53,003 nucleotides of DNA. Origin: Kocuria sp. Lineage in GTDB: Bacteria; Actinomycetota; Actinomycetes; Actinomycetales; Micrococcaceae. The first letter of the stretch is position 1, and every line of letters starts with the position of its first letter. Of this stretch, positions 1 to 8,517 are shown piece after piece. The notes under the pieces are model-generated. The model made no database searches. It worked only from the letters and a program-made list of their open reading frames with translations, and was not told the origin of the DNA. Made by a program: the position numbers and the translations under genes. The DNA lies in the NCBI RefSeq assembly GCF_030530945.1, contig NZ_JAUMTZ010000002.1, positions 121,672 through 174,674 of the forward strand. Direction: 5' to 3'.

Positions 1-90
1 GGCGGGCGCGCCGCCAAAAAAACCCCCCCCCCCCGCCCCGGGGGGCGGCGGGGGGGGGGGGGGCCCCCCGCCCGGGGGGGGGGGGGCCCC
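1..90. other. Homopolymer-rich low-complexity window edge
   Basis: The stretch is made almost only of runs: seven A (16-22), twelve C (23-34), fourteen G (50-63) and thirteen G (74-86). No reading frame or normal codon pattern is visible. Ordinary sequence resumes near base 91. In actinobacteria the acyl carrier protein gene usually lies just before fabF, so this may be a corrupted acpP-fabF spacer at a contig end. A real G-rich structure cannot be excluded from sequence alone. Confidence 0.6.
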
Positions 91-152
91 ACCGCCGTCA
101 CACCGGACGGTCGCGCGGCAGCGTCCGTCGGAGAACCTGCGATTTCGGACAC

Positions 153-157
153 GAGGA
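153..157 (+). promoter_or_regulatory. Ribosome binding site deciding the fabF start
   Basis: GAGGA lies 10 nt before the ATG at 168. It is too close to the in-frame GTG at 159 to serve that codon, so the ATG is chosen as the start. Confidence 0.6.
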
Positions 158-167
158 AGTGCACAAC

Positions 168-1430
168 ATGTCCCGCAAAGTAGTGGTCACCGGTCTCGGT
201 GCCATCACGCCCATCGGCGAGAACGTCCAGGAGACCTGGAAGAGCGCCCTCGCGGGCGTCTCGGGTGTCCACACCCTCACGCAGGACTGGGTGGAGAAGT
301 ACGACCTCCCCGTCCGCATCGGCGCCCAGTCGCCCAGGCCCTCCGAGGACGTGGTGTCCCGGGTGCAGGCCAAGCGTCTGGATCCCTCCGGGCAGCTGTC
401 CGTGGCCGCGGCCCGCGAGGCGTGGACGGACGCCGGGTTCTCCGGCCGTGACGCCGACACCAGCGACGAGCTGGACCCCACCCGCGTGGGCGTGGCCTTC
501 GGCACGGGCATCGGCGGCGTCTGGACGCTGCTGGACGCCTGGGACACGCTGCTGGAGAAGGGCCCCCGCCGCGTGAAGCCCATGACCGTTCCCATGCTGA
601 TGCCCAACGGCAACGCCTCCTCCGTGAGCATGGAGTTCAAGGCCCGCGCGTGCGCCATCACCCCGGTGTCCGCGTGCGCGTCCGGAACCGAGGCGTTCTA
701 CCAGGGTCTCTCCCTGATCCGCGGCGGCAAGGCGGACGTGGTGGTCGTGGGCGGTGCGGAGAGCGCCATCCACCCCATGACCATTGCCGCGTTCAACTCC
801 ATGCAGGCGCTGTCCCGCCGCAACGACGAGCCCGAGCGCGCCTCGCGTCCCTTCGACGCGGACCGCGACGGCTTCGTGATGGGCGAGGGGGCGGGCGCTG
901 TGATCCTCGAGTCGGAGGAGCACGCGCGTGCCCGCGGCGCGCGCATCTACGCCGAGCTCGCCGGCGCGGGTCTCACAGCGGACGCGCACCACATCACGGC
1001 TCCGGCCACCGGGGACGACGGCGGCCCCGCCCGCGCCCTGCGCGAGGCCATGGTCTCCGGTGACATCGCCCCCTCGGACATCAAGCACGTCAACGCGCAC
1101 GCCACGTCCACGCCGGTGGGCGACGTCGCCGAGGCCGGTGCCATGCGCGCCGCGTTCGGGGACGCCGTGGACGAGATGGCCGTCTCCGCCACCAAGTCCA
1201 TGACCGGGCACCTGCTGGGTGGCTCCGGTGCGGTGGAGGGCGTGCTGACGGTGCTGGCGCTGACAGAACGTGTGGCGCCGCGCACCATCAACCTGGAGAA
1301 TCACGATCCCAGGATCGACCTGGACGTGGTGACCACTCCCCGCGAGCTGCCCTCCGGGGACATGGTGGCGATCTCCAACTCGTTCGGCTTCGGCGGCCAC
1401 AACTCGGTGGCGGCGTTCCGCTCGCTGTGA
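168..1430 (+). CDS. fabF: Beta-ketoacyl-ACP synthase II (FabF)
   Basis: Condensing enzyme of type II fatty acid synthesis: it joins malonyl-ACP to an acyl chain in the cytoplasm and elongates it. The 420-residue product has the normal family length. The thiolase-fold triad is visible: Cys170 in SACASGTEAF, His311 in NAHATSTPVGD and His348 in KSMTGHLLGG, with Lys343 just before it. The glycine-rich end NSFGFGGHN is typical. The start MSRKVVVTGLG matches the family and has a GAGGA ribosome site. The usual upstream partners fabD, fabH and acpP would lie beyond the damaged left edge. It faces the DUF3145 gene convergently and ends before a strong hairpin. Confidence 0.97.
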   Translation: MSRKVVVTGLGAITPIGENVQETWKSALAGVSGVHTLTQDWVEKYDLPVRIGAQSPRPSEDVVSRVQAKRLDPSGQLSVAAAREAWTDAGFSGRDADTSDELDPTRVGVAFGTGIGGVWTLLDAWDTLLEKGPRRVKPMTVPMLMPNGNASSVSMEFKARACAITPVSACASGTEAFYQGLSLIRGGKADVVVVGGAESAIHPMTIAAFNSMQALSRRNDEPERASRPFDADRDGFVMGEGAGAVILESEEHARARGARIYAELAGAGLTADAHHITAPATGDDGGPARALREAMVSGDIAPSDIKHVNAHATSTPVGDVAEAGAMRAAFGDAVDEMAVSATKSMTGHLLGGSGAVEGVLTVLALTERVAPRTINLENHDPRIDLDVVTTPRELPSGDMVAISNSFGFGGHNSVAAFRSL

Positions 1431-1486
1431 GCCGTGCCCGGTGGCGCTGCGCCACGGGAGGCGAACAACGACGGTCCAGCAGGTGA

Positions 1487-1526
1487 AGAACCCCGGGACA
1501 CCGTCACGACGGTTTCCCGGGGTTCT
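1487..1526. terminator. Bidirectional hairpin between fabF and DUF3145 gene
   Basis: AGAACCCCGGGA pairs perfectly with TCCCGGGGTTCT, with an inner CCGT/ACGG pair, giving a long stem. No T-run follows, which is common in high-GC actinobacteria. It sits between two convergent genes and could serve both. Confidence 0.7.
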
Positions 1527-1628
1527 CCTGCAGCTCCGCAACGGATTCGGAGTGCTTCTGACAAGGCTCGGGCTGGCACCTGTCTCGGGCCGGGCGCTCC
1601 GGCGGGGAGGCTTCGTTCCCCGGCGCCG

Positions 1629-2132
1629 TCAGCCCACGCGGTGCAGCCAGCGGACGGGGGCGCCCTCCGCGGCGTGCCGGAAGGGTTCCAGCTCCTCGTC
1701 CCACGCCTCGCCCAGAGCCAGGGACAGCTCGGCCACCACCGCGGCAGGATCCCCGGCAGAGGCCTCGAAGGCGTAGCGGATCCGGTCCTCGCTCACGCAG
1801 ATGTTCCCGGCCGCGTCCGTGGTGGCGTGGAAGATCCCCAGGTCCGGGGTGAAGGACCACCGGGAGCCGTCGTGGCCCTGGCTGGCGTTCTCGGTGACCT
1901 CGAAGCGCACCCGGCCCAGGGTCCGCAGGGCGGAGGCGAGCAGAGCCCCGGTGCCGGGGCGGCCGGACCACTCCAGCTCGGTGCGCACGCAACCGGGCTG
2001 CGCGTTCTGCGGAGTCCACTGAAGATCCGTGCGCCGGTGCGAAACGGATTCCAGGGCCCACTGGATGTGCGGGCACAGCGCCTGCGGTGCCGAGTGCACG
2101 TAGAGCACACCCCGCGTGGTGGGTGAAGACAT
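1629..2132 (-). CDS. DUF3145 family protein
   Basis: A 167-residue protein recognised by its opening TRGVLYVHSAPQALCPHIQW, characteristic of the actinobacterial DUF3145 family. The family's function is unknown to me. No signal peptide or membrane segment is present; the protein is acidic and soluble, with many Trp and Glu residues in its second half. The ATG at 2132 has a good GGAGGA ribosome site upstream. It is transcribed alone, downstream of xerC with a 200-nt gap, and converges on fabF. Its proximity to fatty acid synthesis genes is seen in relatives but does not establish a role. Confidence 0.85.
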   Translation of the reverse strand: MSSPTTRGVLYVHSAPQALCPHIQWALESVSHRRTDLQWTPQNAQPGCVRTELEWSGRPGTGALLASALRTLGRVRFEVTENASQGHDGSRWSFTPDLGIFHATTDAAGNICVSEDRIRYAFEASAGDPAAVVAELSLALGEAWDEELEPFRHAAEGAPVRWLHRVG

Positions 2133-2225
2133 AGCCTGTTCCTCCGTCGTGTAGGTACGTCTTCCCCAACGTCCTGCTCGAAAGGCCCAGGGTGGTCACC
2201 CGGCGCTGCTATGCGGTTGTGGTGC

Positions 2226-2271
2226 GGTGGGTGCGTCCACCGCGGATTCGAGGCCGCGGCGGTGGCCCACC
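2226..2271 (-). terminator. Hairpin after xerC
   Basis: GGTGGG (2226-2231) pairs with CCCACC (2266-2271), enclosing further complementarity between CCACCGCGG and CCGCGG/GGTGG. It lies in the 200-nt gap between the end of xerC and the start of the DUF3145 gene. There is no T-run. The rest of this gap should contain the DUF3145 promoter, but I see no convincing hexamers. Confidence 0.4.
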
Positions 2272-2332
2272 GGCACTCATTGTCCAGGAGGGCCCTCCAG
2301 CGGTCAACCCGAGATCACGTGCGCGCCAAATG

Positions 2333-3550
2333 TCAAGCGCGGGGATGCGCCTGGGAGTATGCGCGCTTGAGACGTTCCACGGACACGTGGGTGTAGATCT
2401 GGGTGGTCGCGACCGTCGCGTGGCCCAGCAGCTCCTGGACGCTGCGCAGGTCCGCTCCCCCGTCCAGCAGGTGGGTGGCAGCGCTGTGCCGCAGGCTGTG
2501 CGGCCCGCGGGCACTCGTGTCCGGGACCCCCTCGAGTGCCTGCGCCACCACACGCCGCGCCACCCGGGGGTCGATCCGGGCGCCGCGGGCACCGACGAAC
2601 ACGGCGTCCCCGGCCGACGGGGAGACAAGGACCGGACGACGCCGCTCCCACAGGGCCAGTGCCTCTCCCGCGGTGTCGCCGTAGGGCACACGGCGCTGCT
2701 TGTTGCCCTTGCCCGTGACGGTGAGGACGTGATCCGCCGCCGCCACCTGGTGCCGGTCCAGCCCGACGAGCTCGCTGATGCGGGCCCCGGTGGCGTACAG
2801 CAGCTCCAGCAGCGCCCAGTCCCGGGCGGCGAGCGCGGCGGCCTGCTCGTCCTCATGATCGGCCAGGGCGCGGTCCGCGAGGCCGTTGAGCATGTCGGCG
2901 AGTGCGCCGGCCCCCACGATCTCGGGGAGGTGCCGGGCTGGGCGGGGTCCGCTCAGCCCGGCGGCGGGGTCGTGGCGCAGGCCCTGGGTGTCCACGGCCC
3001 ACCGGAAGAAGGTGTGCACGGCGGCGATGCCGCGGGACACCGAGCTGCGGGCCAGTCCGCGCTGGTGGCGCTGGGCGAGCCAGCCGCGCAGCGCGTCACG
3101 GTCCAGAAGGTCCGGGGCCTCGATCCCGTTCTCCCGCATCCACCGCGAGAGGTCCGCCACGTCCGAGGCGTAGGAGCGCACGGTGTTCTCGCTCCGGGAG
3201 CGCTCCAGGCTCAGGTGTGCCCGGAACCGAGGGAGCAGGTGGTCCAGCGGACCGGCCGGCTCCCCGGTCTGCTCCCCCGCCCCCTGCGCGACGTCACCAC
3301 TGTCAGGACGTTCCGCGCCGCCGTGGCTGCCGCCGAACGACGACGCCGCCGCCCCGCCGCCCCACTTCCCGGTCCCGTTCGGGGCACCGTTCGTGGCAGC
3401 GTGGCGGTCCTGGGCCCCGGCGGCAGGGACGCCCCGCCCTCGGACACCGCCCGCGCCGCGCTGGGGGCTCCCACTGCGTCCGGCAGCTGGAGGTGCAGGA
3501 ATCCCGGGGTCAGGGGCGCGCGCCGGGATGACCTCTGATCGTTCGCCCAT
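2333..3550 (-). CDS. xerC: Tyrosine recombinase XerC
   Basis: Site-specific recombinase that resolves chromosome dimers at dif with XerD and FtsK. The 405-residue product has a normal 305-residue core from about residue 101. The N-terminal SAM-like domain contains RSENTVRSYASDVADLSRWM. Catalytic residues are visible in order: Arg in GARISELVGL, Lys in TGKGNKQRRVP, HSLRH (His and Arg), the second His in LLGHATVATT, and Tyr in QIYTHV. The first 100 residues are a Gly/Ala/Pro-rich extension unlike normal XerC. I find no better start between the ATG at 3550 and the core. The ATG overlaps the end of dprA by 41 nt. Real translation of the extension is uncertain. Confidence 0.9.
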   Translation of the reverse strand: MGERSEVIPARAPDPGIPAPPAAGRSGSPQRGAGGVRGRGVPAAGAQDRHAATNGAPNGTGKWGGGAAASSFGGSHGGAERPDSGDVAQGAGEQTGEPAGPLDHLLPRFRAHLSLERSRSENTVRSYASDVADLSRWMRENGIEAPDLLDRDALRGWLAQRHQRGLARSSVSRGIAAVHTFFRWAVDTQGLRHDPAAGLSGPRPARHLPEIVGAGALADMLNGLADRALADHEDEQAAALAARDWALLELLYATGARISELVGLDRHQVAAADHVLTVTGKGNKQRRVPYGDTAGEALALWERRRPVLVSPSAGDAVFVGARGARIDPRVARRVVAQALEGVPDTSARGPHSLRHSAATHLLDGGADLRSVQELLGHATVATTQIYTHVSVERLKRAYSQAHPRA

Positions 3551-4805
3551 GCTGGGAGCCTACCCGCCGCCACCCCAGCAGGGAGTCGACCGCCAGCCCC
3601 CGGTCCTGCAGGGTCACCAAGCCGGAGAGGACCTCTCCCGGGCTCAGCCCGGACACCCGGCACAGCTGGGACGGGTCGGCGTCGGTGTGCAGGGGCAGGG
3701 CGTCGAACAGCCGCAGCAGTGCGGGTCCCAGGTCGTCCTGGGGGCGTCGAGCGGCCTGGGCGGCGGCGCTGCACGGTCCCCGTGCGGCGTCGTTGCCGAG
3801 GGGTTCCACCAGTTCGAGGACCTCGGCACCGTTGCTCACGAGCACGGCGTGGTCGTCCCGGATGAGACGGTGGCAGCCCGCCGATCCCCCGACGAGCACG
3901 TCACCCGGGACCGCTGCCACGTCCCGGGACAGCACGCCCGCGTGCCGGGCCGTGTTCAGAGCACCGGAACGCCACGCGGCCTCCGTGACCACGGTGGCGC
4001 GGGTGAGTGCGGCGATGATCCGGTTGCGCTGCAGGAAGCGGTACCGGGTGGGCGCGCAGCCGAGCGGGACCTCGCTCAGCACCACTCCCCGTTCACTGAT
4101 CGTGGCCAGCAGCTCCGCATTGGCCGCAGGGTAGAACCTGTCCACACCGCCGGCCAGCACCGCCGCCGTGGGGACGGGCCCCGCATCCGATTCCAGGGCC
4201 GCGGCGTGCGCCACGGCGTCGATGCCGTAGGCACCCCCGGAGACCACGCACCACCCGGCCGTCACGAGCTCGCGTGCGATGTCGCGGGTCACCGCCGAGC
4301 CGTAGGCACTCGCGTTGCGCGAGCCGACCACGGCCACCCCCTGCCCCAGGTGAGCCAGCGCGTCCCGCCTGCCACGCCCCCACAGCACGACGGGCTGCTG
4401 CACCCCGAGGTCTGCCAGCTGAGGGGGCCAGTCGGAATCCTCTGGAACGACGGTCCATGCGCCGAGGCTGCGTGCGTGCCGGGCCTCGACCTCCGGTGCA
4501 GGGACGGGCAGCCGGGCCCGCCATGCGGCGAAGCGCCGGTCCAGGTCGGGTGTGCGGGTTCCCGGGGAGAGGTCCTCGGCGGTCTTGCGCAGGAGGGAGC
4601 GCAGGGCTGGGGTGGGTGCACTCAGTTCGCAGATGCTGCGCCACAGCATCACGGGACCCAGTCCGTGCAGCAGGAGCAGACCCGCGGTGTCACTGGGCTC
4701 GATGAGCCGCGCGAGGCGCACCCGGCACGCCCGCACGGTCTCGAGATCCGCCGCGCCGGGCTCCCCGCCAGGATGGGGCACCCGGGCGTCGTGGTGCGCG
4801 CTCAT
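3510..4805 (-). CDS. dprA: DNA-processing protein DprA
   Basis: Rossmann-fold protein that binds single-stranded DNA and loads RecA, protecting incoming DNA in natural transformation; it is also common in species not known to be competent. The 431-residue product carries the DprA core motifs GVAVVGSRNASAYG, SGGAYGIDAVAH and RNRIIAAL. A C-terminal winged-helix region (about residues 360-425) follows. The ATG at 4805 overlaps the comM stop as ATGA, so the two are translationally coupled. The N-terminal 110 residues are a SAM-like region. Gene order comM-dprA-xerC is conserved in actinobacteria. Confidence 0.95.
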   Translation of the reverse strand: MSAHHDARVPHPGGEPGAADLETVRACRVRLARLIEPSDTAGLLLLHGLGPVMLWRSICELSAPTPALRSLLRKTAEDLSPGTRTPDLDRRFAAWRARLPVPAPEVEARHARSLGAWTVVPEDSDWPPQLADLGVQQPVVLWGRGRRDALAHLGQGVAVVGSRNASAYGSAVTRDIARELVTAGWCVVSGGAYGIDAVAHAAALESDAGPVPTAAVLAGGVDRFYPAANAELLATISERGVVLSEVPLGCAPTRYRFLQRNRIIAALTRATVVTEAAWRSGALNTARHAGVLSRDVAAVPGDVLVGGSAGCHRLIRDDHAVLVSNGAEVLELVEPLGNDAARGPCSAAAQAARRPQDDLGPALLRLFDALPLHTDADPSQLCRVSGLSPGEVLSGLVTLQDRGLAVDSLLGWRRVGSQHGRTIRGHPGARP

Positions 4806-6361
4806 GCCGTCACCGTGGTCTTGAAGTAGAGCGCCAGGCGCACGTGCTCGGGCGTGGGAACCGTGGCCCCGGCGAGGTCCGCGAGCGTCCACGCCACGCG
4901 CAGCACCTTCACGAACCCGCGGGCGGTGAGCGTCCTGTTCTCCATCGCCGACTTCAGGGGCGCCACCGCCCGGGCGCCGGGAGAGAGACGCTTGTGCAAC
5001 AAAGAACCGGGAACCGCCGCGTTCACGCGGCACCCCAGCGACCCCAGCCGTTCCCGCTGGGCGGCACGGGCGACGCACACCCGGCGGGCCACCGTGGCGG
5101 TGTCCTCGGGCGGCTCCCCGTGCACGCCGCTCAGCTCCCGGTAGGTCACGGCCGGGACGCGCAGCTGCAGGTCCACCCGGTCCAGCAGTGGCCCGGAGAG
5201 CTTGCTGAAGTAGCGACGCCGCTGGATGCCCGTGCAGCTGCACGCCTGCCCCGTGCCACCGGCGTGACCGCACGGGCAGGGATTCGCTGCCAGCACCAGC
5301 TGGAAGCGCGCCGGGTAGTGGGCCACCGACTGCGCACGGGCGATGGTCACGGTGCCGGACTCGAGGGGTTGCCGCAGGGCATCCAGCACCCGGCGGTCGA
5401 ACTCCGGTGCCTCGTCCAGGAAGAGCACCCCGTGGTGCGCGAGTGAGATGGCACCGGGTCGGGGCATCCCGCTCCCGCCGCCGCACAGCGCCGGCATGGT
5501 GATGCTGTGGTGCGGTGCCTGGAACGGGGGGCGGCGCAGCAGCACGGACCCGGCGCCGTCGCCGCGCAGGGAGTGGACGGAGGTGGCCTCCAGGGACTCC
5601 TCGTCCCCCAGGTCCGGGAGCAGGCCCGGCAGCCGCTCCGCGAGCATCGTCTTGCCCGCGCCCGGCGGGCCCACCATGAGCAGGTGGTGCCCGCCGGCGG
5701 CTGCGATCTCGAGTGCCTGGCGTCCCTCCACCTGCCCGACCACCTCCCGCAGGTCGGGTGCAGGGCCGTCCGCGGGACGGTTCTCCCCCGCGGACCCAAT
5801 CCCCGCGCGGTCCACCGGGGGCCGCGCGGGAACGTGGCCCAGCAGGGCGGGATCCGCACCGAACTCCACGAGCAGCTGCGCCAGGTGCTCCGCAGAACTC
5901 ACCGAGGCACCCGCCACGAGCTCCGCCTCCGCCCGGTCCGCTCCTGCCACCACGACCCGGGGAAAACCCGCCCGCACGGCCGCGAGCACGGCGGGCAGGA
6001 CCCCGCGCACCGGGCGCAGTGAGCCGTCCAGGCCGAGCTCGCCGTAGAACACGGTGTCCCGCGGGACCCGTACGATGCCGCGGGCTCCCAGGACCGCCAT
6101 GACCACCGCGACGTCGAAGTGCGAGCCGCGCTTGGGGAGGGTGGCGGGCGACAGGTTGACCGTGATCTTCTGGGGCGGCAGGGGCGCTCCCGCGTGACGG
6201 GCCGCGGAACGGATGCGCTCCCTGGACTCGTTGACCGCCTGGTCCGGCAGCCCGATGATCGTGAACCCGGGCAGGGACTGGCCGATGTCCGCCTCCACGT
6301 CCACCACGTGCCCCTCGAGGCCCACCAGTGCAATGCTGCGGCTGCGGGCGAAGCCGCTCAC
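4802..6361 (-). CDS. comM: YifB/ComM family Mg chelatase-like AAA+ ATPase
   Basis: AAA+ helicase-like ATPase. In Gram-negative bacteria ComM promotes branch migration when heterologous transforming DNA is integrated. The 519-residue protein has the N-terminal ChlI-like domain (VVDVEADIGQSLPGFTIIGL), Walker A GPPGAGKTMLAERLPG (about residue 220), Walker B GVLFLDEAPEF, and a C-terminal helical Mg_chelatase_C domain ending in RLALYFKTTVTA. The start is GTG at 6361, preceded by a G-rich GGGTGG. Its stop overlaps the dprA start. The usual upstream partner yraN is separated from it here by a lipoprotein gene and a 290-nt gap. Confidence 0.93.
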   Translation of the reverse strand: MSGFARSRSIALVGLEGHVVDVEADIGQSLPGFTIIGLPDQAVNESRERIRSAARHAGAPLPPQKITVNLSPATLPKRGSHFDVAVVMAVLGARGIVRVPRDTVFYGELGLDGSLRPVRGVLPAVLAAVRAGFPRVVVAGADRAEAELVAGASVSSAEHLAQLLVEFGADPALLGHVPARPPVDRAGIGSAGENRPADGPAPDLREVVGQVEGRQALEIAAAGGHHLLMVGPPGAGKTMLAERLPGLLPDLGDEESLEATSVHSLRGDGAGSVLLRRPPFQAPHHSITMPALCGGGSGMPRPGAISLAHHGVLFLDEAPEFDRRVLDALRQPLESGTVTIARAQSVAHYPARFQLVLAANPCPCGHAGGTGQACSCTGIQRRRYFSKLSGPLLDRVDLQLRVPAVTYRELSGVHGEPPEDTATVARRVCVARAAQRERLGSLGCRVNAAVPGSLLHKRLSPGARAVAPLKSAMENRTLTARGFVKVLRVAWTLADLAGATVPTPEHVRLALYFKTTVTA

Positions 6362-6651
6362 CGCTCACCACCCGCTGCTGTCGGGGCGGATGGCCGTGTC
6401 GCGTTCGGACTGGAGATGGTGGAAGTCATGGCCCCACCGTCCCCCCGGCAGGGCCGAACGGGCGAGACGCTGCCACGGATGTGCAGATCGGTCGCCGCGG
6501 GGGCCCACGGGCTGGAGCCTGGAGTGACCCGATCCGCACCGCAACGCCACCGTGGCTGCGCACACGGGCACTGGATCAGCGCGGCTGCAACGGTGAAGCC
6601 CACCGACGCAGTACCAACGAGGGGAACGTCGAGACGCCCGGGGTGGAGGAG
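6362..6651. other. 290-nt gap upstream of comM
   Basis: No convincing gene or terminator. On the minus strand an 81-codon frame (6358-6603) ends in a GTGA overlap with the comM start, but its composition is unlike a folded protein and I do not call it. The segment should hold the comM promoter unless transcription reads through from the lipoprotein gene. Confidence 0.5.
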
Positions 6652-7743
6652 CTACGGGGCGGTCGGCGATGCTGTGGGCACGGGCTCGTCATCGGACTCC
6701 GCGGCGGGTCTCGCCACGGACGGAGCCGTGACGGCAGACCCGAGGGCCGCCACCCCTGGGGCCGCGGGGGCCGGGTCTGCCTCACGCGGGACTGACGGAT
6801 CCGGAACCACCGGGTCCAGAACGACCGGATCCGGCACCACGGGCTGCGGGACCACGGGGTCCGGCACCACCGGCTCGGGAACGACCGGTTTGGGTGCCAC
6901 GGGGTCCTCGGGCCGAGCGGGGGACGTGGGGGTAGGACTCGTGGAGGGCTGCGGGTCCTCGCCCGGGAGGGGATTGTCCGGGGGCACCTCCTGCCCCGGT
7001 GCCGGGGTCGCACCGGCACCGGACCCCCCGGTGCCGTCGCGCTCCGAGGCGTCCGGGGAACCAGAGCCCGAGGCGGAGTCCTCGGCCTCCCGGGGGTGCA
7101 CCTGGACCGGTGCGACCTCCCGGTCCCCGATGAGCGGGACGATCTCCAGGCTCGCGAAGTCCCGCGGAACGGCGGAGATGTCCCCGATGAGGATGTTGCG
7201 GCCCTTCTCCCCCACGGCGATGTCGCCCACGGCCCGGCTCGCGGCGTCGTCGAGACGGCGGACGAGGTCCTGCGCGGTGCGGGCATCCAGGGAGGTGCCG
7301 TCCTTGGCGCGGTGGGTGTCCCCGGACGCGCGCGGGTACCACCGTTTGAGCGCGCGGGCAGGGTGCTCGAGCTGGTAGGTGGCGCCGTCCCGAGCCGTGA
7401 GGACGAGTCGGCTCACGGACACGGGTGACTGTCCGTGGCTGTTGTCGATGTCAACGGTGGCATAGGTGGCCCGCGGGACCCGGGCGTCCTGACGCAGACG
7501 CTCCAGGGAGTCGTCGGGAATGCGGGTCGCGGGCACGGTGACGGCCACGGTGGCCCCGTTGGGCAGGTCGGCGTGGAAGGTTCCGGGGTGCAGGCTCTCC
7601 CGGGAGGAGGCACTGGATGCACTCACGGAGGGCGACACTTCCGGCCCGGAGGACTCGTGCGAGCACCCCACCAGGCACGCGACTGCGGCCACCGACAGTG
7701 CGGTGACAGACAGCACGCGCGATGACAACGCCCCGGACTCCAT
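6652..7743 (-). CDS. Lipoprotein with C-terminal VVPxP repeats
   Basis: A 363-residue predicted secreted lipoprotein. The N-terminus has a signal peptide and lipobox LVGC (Cys about residue 27). A soluble domain of unknown family follows to about residue 205, including TYATVDIDNSHGQSPVSVSR and an aspartate/arginine-rich helix. Then comes an acidic Ser/Glu/Pro linker and seven pentapeptide repeats of the form VVPxP (VVPEP, VVPDP, VVPQP and so on), suiting a stiff wall-spanning stalk. The ATG at 7743 has a GGGGGA ribosome site. The gene lies between yraN and comM, normally adjacent, so it looks like a lineage-specific insertion with its own promoter. I do not recognise a function. Confidence 0.75.
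   Translation of the reverse strand: MESGALSSRVLSVTALSVAAVACLVGCSHESSGPEVSPSVSASSASSRESLHPGTFHADLPNGATVAVTVPATRIPDDSLERLRQDARVPRATYATVDIDNSHGQSPVSVSRLVLTARDGATYQLEHPARALKRWYPRASGDTHRAKDGTSLDARTAQDLVRRLDDAASRAVGDIAVGEKGRNILIGDISAVPRDFASLEIVPLIGDREVAPVQVHPREAEDSASGSGSPDASERDGTGGSGAGATPAPGQEVPPDNPLPGEDPQPSTSPTPTSPARPEDPVAPKPVVPEPVVPDPVVPQPVVPDPVVLDPVVPDPSVPREADPAPAAPGVAALGSAVTAPSVARPAAESDDEPVPTASPTAP
6797..6901 (-). repeat. Seven 15-bp tandem repeats (VVPxP pentapeptides)
   Basis: Seven imperfect 15-bp units with plus-strand form GGNTCCGGNACCACC encode the pentapeptide stalk of the lipoprotein. The units differ mainly at the codon for the variable residue (E, D, Q, K, L). The copy number is a good candidate for variation between strains. 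Confidence 0.85.
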
Positions 7744-7762
7744 GTGATCCCCCGTTCACCGG

Positions 7763-7792
7763 CCACGGTGGACCGCTCGCAAAACACCGTGG
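7763..7792. promoter_or_regulatory. Inverted repeat upstream of the lipoprotein gene
   Basis: CCACGGTG (7763-7770) and CACCGTGG (7785-7792) form perfect 8-bp arms, 14 nt apart, 20 nt upstream of the lipoprotein start. This may be an operator or a leader hairpin. The regulator is unknown. Confidence 0.35.
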
Positions 7793-7941
7793 CACGACAT
7801 CGGGCAAAATCCCAATCATGTCACCGCGGTGCGCAACATGAGCCCCCCGTGGCGAGAGGTCCCGGTCACGGACGAGTGCTCCGGTGGTCGCACTGCATCC
7901 CAGCGACGCACCCGCTGAGCAGCAGGGCCGGGGGCCGCACC

Positions 7942-8370
7942 TCACGGCCACCCGAGGGACCCCACGTGCTCCACACGGGGCGAACGGCCGCGGGGCCAGT
8001 GCACAGCCACCACGTCCACGCCAGGCACGCGGTCCTCGTGGTGCTCCCGCGCCCACGCACCCGCCAGCAGGTGGAGCCGCCGCAGCTTCTCCGGGCCCAC
8101 GGCCTCGAAGGGGTGTCCGTGGTCGCTGCCGGAGCGTGTCTTGACCTCGAACACCGTCACCCGGCCCTGCCGCTCGGCCACGATGTCGAGCTCGCCGCGC
8201 GGCGCGTTCCGCCCACGGGCCGGGCGCCAGTTGCGGTCCCGGACCGTCCAGCCGGAGCGATCCAGCAGCTGCGCGATCAGCTCCTCCCCCGCGCGGCCCA
8301 CGCTCACGCGTTCCGATGCAGTGCGGGCGGCCGGAGACGGGTTGCCACGGGGTGTGGTGGGTGCGCTCAT
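7942..8370 (-). CDS. YraN family (UPF0102) nuclease-like protein
   Basis: Small protein with a Holliday-junction-resolvase-like fold; the cellular role of the family is unclear. The 142-residue product contains the typical GRAGEELIAQLLDRSGW, the putative active-site strand ELDIVAERQGRVTVFEVKTR (Glu/Asp, then ExK) and a basic helix EKLRRLHLLAGAW. I start at the ATG at 8370 (MSAPTTPRG); an in-frame ATG at 8442 would add 24 atypical residues. It follows rnhB by 147 nt on the same strand, as in most actinobacteria, but is cut off from comM by the lipoprotein gene. Confidence 0.88.
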   Translation of the reverse strand: MSAPTTPRGNPSPAARTASERVSVGRAGEELIAQLLDRSGWTVRDRNWRPARGRNAPRGELDIVAERQGRVTVFEVKTRSGSDHGHPFEAVGPEKLRRLHLLAGAWAREHHEDRVPGVDVVAVHWPRGRSPRVEHVGSLGWP

Positions 8371-8517
8371 GGACCCACTGTGGTCTCCGGGCCGCTCGGG
8401 TCCCGCCGTCCCGACCACATGTGCAGTGCGGATGCCGCGCACCCGAGAGGTCGGGCCTCCCCCGGCTCCAGGGGTGTCGAGGCGGTGCCCGCTCCCGTCG
8501 ACCGAGGCGCCGGTGGC

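Noticed and set aside
3510..6371. 953-codon frame covering dprA and comM
   Set aside because: Only the last 431 codons are a real protein (DprA). The upstream part is comM read in another frame.
6540..7795. Target-site duplication flanking the lipoprotein gene
   Set aside because: The only shared string I found (CACCGTGGC) is 9 nt and part of a palindrome on one side; not convincing.
8371..8442. Longer yraN start at 8442
   Set aside because: The added 24 residues are not family-like, and the ATG at 8370 gives the expected protein.
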